Below are positions 5,262 to 7,678 of a stretch of DNA of 7,678 nucleotides, piece by piece (position 1 is the stretch's first letter; each line of letters starts with the position of its first letter). The translations under genes were made by a program, and so were the position numbers. Origin of the DNA: JBAZLV01 sp964586075 (lineage in GTDB: Bacteria > Nitrospirota > UBA9217). Location: contig CAZPGZ010000058.1 of NCBI GenBank assembly GCA_964586075.1, forward strand, positions 1 through 7,678. The letters are read 5' to 3'. The notes beneath the pieces are model-generated. The model made no database searches. It was not told the DNA's origin and worked only from the letters and a program-made list of their open reading frames with translations.

Positions 5262-6737
5262 ATGACTGATGCAAACAACAGACACCACCGTTCCCTGCTG
5301 CAAAAAATCGCCCGCCGCGCTATGATCGAGCGCGGGTTCCTGCCGGATTTCTCCCCGCAGGCGCTTGGAGAATTGGACACTATTCATCCACCCGAGCTGA
5401 AGGCTGATGGAGCCATCCGCGATTTGCGAGCGCTTCTCTGGTGTTCCATCGATAATGACGACTCACGCGACCTCGACCAGCTCACGGTTGCAGAATCGAT
5501 TTCTCCAGACAGCGTGAGGATCCGGGTTGCTGTTGCAGATGTTGACATCCTGGTCAAAAAAGGTTCCGCTCTGGATGAGCATGCACGCAGGAACACCACG
5601 TCAATATACACCGAAGCAAAAATCTTTCCCATGCTGCCGGAGAAGCTGTCAACGGATCTCACCTCCCTGAATTATTCCGCAGACCGCTGCGCAGTGGTCA
5701 TAGAAATGATACTGAACAATGATGGAACGCTCAAAGACTCTGCCGTCTACCCTGCTCTGGTCCGCAACAAAGCAAAGCTCGCCTACAATAGCGTCGCTGC
5801 CTGGCTTGATGGCACCGGCACTATTCCGCAATCCGTCTCTGACGTCCCCGGTCTTGCGGAGAACCTCCGGCTCCAGGACCGTACAGCGCAGCAGCTGAAA
5901 ACTCTTAGGCACGCTCACGGCGCATTGACCCTCGAGACCATCGAAGCGCGCATTGTATTCGATGACGGCATGCTGCGGGACGTGGAGGCTGAGAAAAGAA
6001 ACCGCGCCAAAGATATCATTGAAGATTTCATGATCACCGCAAACGGAATAACTGTGCGGTTTCTCGCTTCCCAAAAAATGCCTTCCATCAGACGGGTGGT
6101 CAAAACACCGAAACGATGGGACCGCATCAGAGAGCTGGCGGCTGAACGGCAGTTCACGCTGCCAGCCCAGCCGGATTCACAAGCATTGGAGGTTTTTTTG
6201 ACGGAGGCCAGAAACGCGGACCCGTTGAGGTTCCCGGATCTTTCCCTCTCGATCATAAAGCTTATGGGCCCTGGCGAATACGCAGTTAACCTTCCCGGTG
6301 AAAAACCAAACGGTCATTTTGGCCTCGCAGTCAGGGATTATGGACACTCTACCGCCCCGAACCGTCGTTATCCCGATGTCATCACACAACGCCTTCTGAA
6401 GTCTGTTTTTTTCGGATCGTCCCTGCCGTATAAACAGGATGAACTCACTGATCTTGTGAAGCACTGCACCGAGCAGGAAAATGCGGCAAAAAAAGTCGAG
6501 CGCCAGGTCAGAAAATCCGCAGCGGCGCTGCTGCTTGAGCATAGAATTGGAGAGCGCTTCGACGCCTTCGTTACCGGCGCGGCAGACAAGGGCACCTGGG
6601 TGCGTCTGTTGCATCCTCCCATTGAAGGCAGGCTGGCAAGCGGTTTTGAAGGTCTGGATGTAGGACAGCGTTTACGGGTGGAGCTTATCAGCACGGATGT
6701 GGAGCGCGGATATATAGATTTCAAGAGAGTGTCGTAA
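5262..6737 (+). CDS. Compact RNB-domain exoribonuclease, RNase II/R family (491 aa)
   Basis: Probable 3'-to-5' exoribonuclease of the RNase II/R superfamily. A short N-terminal region (1 to about 55) replaces the two OB/cold-shock domains of classical RNase II and R. The RNB catalytic domain covers about 56-385. The metal-binding loop is IDNDDSRDLDQL at 63-74, giving Asp64, Asp70 and Asp72 at the places of E. coli RNase II D201, D207 and D209, with Gln73 where D210 is expected. FPMLPEKLSTDLTSL (122-136) and STAPNRRYPDVITQRLLK (363-380) are family motifs; one of Arg368/Arg369 matches RNase II Arg500. A small S1-like OB fold closes the protein (about 430-491). It is much shorter than E. coli RNase II (644 aa) or RNase R (813 aa) and lacks their basic tails. 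CGGAGAG (5248-5254) supports the start. It follows the TIM-barrel gene by 23 bp. It is probably an active nuclease, but activity is not certain given the Gln. Confidence 0.9.
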   Translation: MTDANNRHHRSLLQKIARRAMIERGFLPDFSPQALGELDTIHPPELKADGAIRDLRALLWCSIDNDDSRDLDQLTVAESISPDSVRIRVAVADVDILVKKGSALDEHARRNTTSIYTEAKIFPMLPEKLSTDLTSLNYSADRCAVVIEMILNNDGTLKDSAVYPALVRNKAKLAYNSVAAWLDGTGTIPQSVSDVPGLAENLRLQDRTAQQLKTLRHAHGALTLETIEARIVFDDGMLRDVEAEKRNRAKDIIEDFMITANGITVRFLASQKMPSIRRVVKTPKRWDRIRELAAERQFTLPAQPDSQALEVFLTEARNADPLRFPDLSLSIIKLMGPGEYAVNLPGEKPNGHFGLAVRDYGHSTAPNRRYPDVITQRLLKSVFFGSSLPYKQDELTDLVKHCTEQENAAKKVERQVRKSAAALLLEHRIGERFDAFVTGAADKGTWVRLLHPPIEGRLASGFEGLDVGQRLRVELISTDVERGYIDFKRVS

Positions 6738-6932
6738 TCAGTGCGTGCATATATCGGCATGATGTGGTATATTTTATTTTGTTCGAACGCTGCGGTAAAA
6801 TTCTGATATGCCGTGATATTATTCCACGCGTGAAGCAATACAGAAGATATCTGCATAAATCATGGTCCCACGCTGTTCTGCTTCCGCGGAAAACCATACT
6901 AATTCAAAACAGCAGCAGAGAGGGTGAATACT
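6738..6932 (+). other. 195-bp intergenic region upstream of threonine synthase
   Basis: No conserved gene or recognisable riboswitch is seen. The region holds a weak hairpin with a T-rich tail (6749-6780), an extended -10-like TGGTATATT (6765-6773), a direct repeat TGATAT at 6804-6809 and 6814-6819, and perfect palindromes GTTCGAAC (6781-6788), CACGCGTG (6825-6832) and TTCCGCGGAA (6882-6891). Arms ATATCGGCAT (6751-6760) and ATGCCG-TG-ATAT (6808-6819) could pair with a two-base bulge. AGAGGG (6919-6924) is the likely ribosome binding site for thrC. Any Thr/Ile leader peptide is absent. Confidence 0.5.
6749..6780 (+). terminator. Weak terminator-like hairpin after the RNB nuclease gene
   Basis: ATATATC (6749-6755) pairs with GGTATAT (6766-6772) in seven pairs including one G-T wobble, with a 10-base loop and then TTTATTTT. 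The stem is almost all A-T, so termination would be inefficient. The same bases also read as an extended -10 promoter, so the role is ambiguous. Confidence 0.3.
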
Positions 6933-7678
6933 ATGCACTATAATGCCTGGTTTCAATGCATCAATCAACAATGTAAAACAAAGTATCCGCTCAATAAAAT
7001 CATCTACCGCTGCGAAACGTGCGGCTCACTTCTGGAAGTCCGACACGATATGAACGCATTGTCCAAGCGCAGCGCCGATGAATGGAAAAAACTGTTCGAT
7101 GACCGCTACAAGTCCACGCAATGGCCCTATGGTTCCGGCGTGTGGGGCAAAAAAGAATGGATACTTCCGCAGATAGCAGACGACAATATTGTTTCGTTGT
7201 ATGAAGGCGGGACCAATCTCTTCTGGGCGGAGAGGTTCGGGAAAATCGTCGGGCTCAACAACGTCTGGGTGAAACTGTGCGGCAATTCCCACAGCGGATC
7301 GTTCAAGGATCTCGGCATGACGGTTCTCGTGTCGCAGGTCAAACAGATGATCAGCGAAGGAGCCCCGATCCAGGCCGTGGCCTGTGCATCTACCGGCGAC
7401 ACCTCTGCCGCGCTGGCAGTCTATTGCGCGGCGGCAGGTATCCCCTCGATCGTGCTTCTGCCGAAGGGCAAGATATCCATTGCCCAGCTTGTCCAGCCGA
7501 TTGCCAATGGATCCCTGGTATTGTCCCTTGATACTGACTTCGACGGATGCATGCGCCTGGTACAGGAAATCACAAAAGATGAAACACTGTATCTGGCAAA
7601 TTCCATGAATTCGCTTCGTATTGAAGGCCAGAAAACCGTGGGCATAGAAATCGTGCAGCAGTTCGACTGGAAGGTCCC
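6933..7678 (+). CDS. thrC: Threonine synthase, plant-type, PLP-dependent (C-terminal part beyond the window)
   Basis: Converts O-phosphohomoserine to threonine and phosphate in the last step of threonine synthesis, in the cytosol, using pyridoxal phosphate. The 248 codons visible include an N-terminal zinc-ribbon-like Cys set (Cys9, Cys14, Cys27, Cys30), EGGTNLFWAERFGK (91-104), the PLP-lysine motif SGSFKDLGMT (121-130, Lys125) and the phosphate-cup CASTGDTSAA (151-160). ISIAQLVQPIANG (181-193) and NSMNSLRIEGQKT (223-235) follow. These blocks, with WPYGSGVW at 64-71, closely resemble plant chloroplast threonine synthases as I remember them, more than the E. coli ThrC type. Plant enzymes are activated by S-adenosylmethionine; whether this one is cannot be told here. 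ATG at 6933 follows AGAGGG by 8 nt. It is separated from the nuclease gene by 195 bp and is probably its own unit or weakly linked by read-through. Confidence 0.93.
   Translation, partial: MHYNAWFQCINQQCKTKYPLNKIIYRCETCGSLLEVRHDMNALSKRSADEWKKLFDDRYKSTQWPYGSGVWGKKEWILPQIADDNIVSLYEGGTNLFWAERFGKIVGLNNVWVKLCGNSHSGSFKDLGMTVLVSQVKQMISEGAPIQAVACASTGDTSAALAVYCAAAGIPSIVLLPKGKISIAQLVQPIANGSLVLSLDTDFDGCMRLVQEITKDETLYLANSMNSLRIEGQKTVGIEIVQQFDWKV

Noticed and set aside
6781..6788. GTTCGAAC as a LexA box
   Set aside because: The half-sites lack the spacing of known LexA operators, and the flanking genes are not SOS genes.
6862..6927. 21-codon ORF ending at the thrC ribosome binding site, as an attenuation leader peptide
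   Set aside because: It has only one Thr codon and no Ile, no ribosome binding site, and no terminator/antiterminator pair. A 15-codon ORF from 6759 likewise lacks Thr and a ribosome binding site.

Overview
The window is about 7.7 kb of compact, roughly 50% GC bacterial DNA, with two divergently transcribed blocks around an intergenic region at 3310-3490. There is no insertion sequence, CRISPR array, tRNA, rRNA or phage gene. Gene content (tandem Kup transporters, a short TatA, a DUF169 protein, a compact RNB nuclease, a plant-like threonine synthase) and sigma70-type promoters suggest a Gram-negative, probably anaerobic, Deltaproteobacteria/Desulfobacterota-like organism. That placement is an inference from gene style and is not secure.

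Left block, minus strand, reading from 3309 down to 1: a 62-residue TatA protein-export component, then a complete Kup potassium/proton symporter (kup2, 607 aa), then the first 370 codons of a second Kup (kup1), which runs off the left edge. The two kup genes are a tandem duplication. They align without a gap over all 370 visible codons at 80% protein identity (74 differences counted). tatA has a strong promoter with a short inverted repeat over its -10 box and a strong ribosome binding site. kup2 has no convincing promoter and is probably read from tatA; its start sits just after a small hairpin. kup1 has its own very good promoter, so the two copies can be expressed independently.

Right block, plus strand, 3491 to 7678: a DUF169 protein of unknown function with a Cys-rich CPFCAGC motif; a xylose-isomerase-like TIM-barrel protein (sugar-phosphate isomerase/epimerase class); a compact RNase II/R-type exoribonuclease without N-terminal cold-shock domains and with a Gln in place of the fourth catalytic Asp; then, after a 195-bp gap, threonine synthase cut by the right edge. 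The TIM-barrel and nuclease genes are 23 bp apart and clearly form one transcription unit. The DUF169 gene probably belongs to it, though a perfect TATAAT in the 86-bp gap before the TIM gene may add a second promoter.

Functionally the window mixes potassium uptake, protein export, RNA turnover and amino-acid synthesis. I see no new defence or mobile system. The most interesting items are the gapless kup tandem with separate control, the RNB nuclease with a DDDQ active site, the uncharacterised DUF169/TIM-barrel/RNB gene group, and the plant-type threonine synthase.
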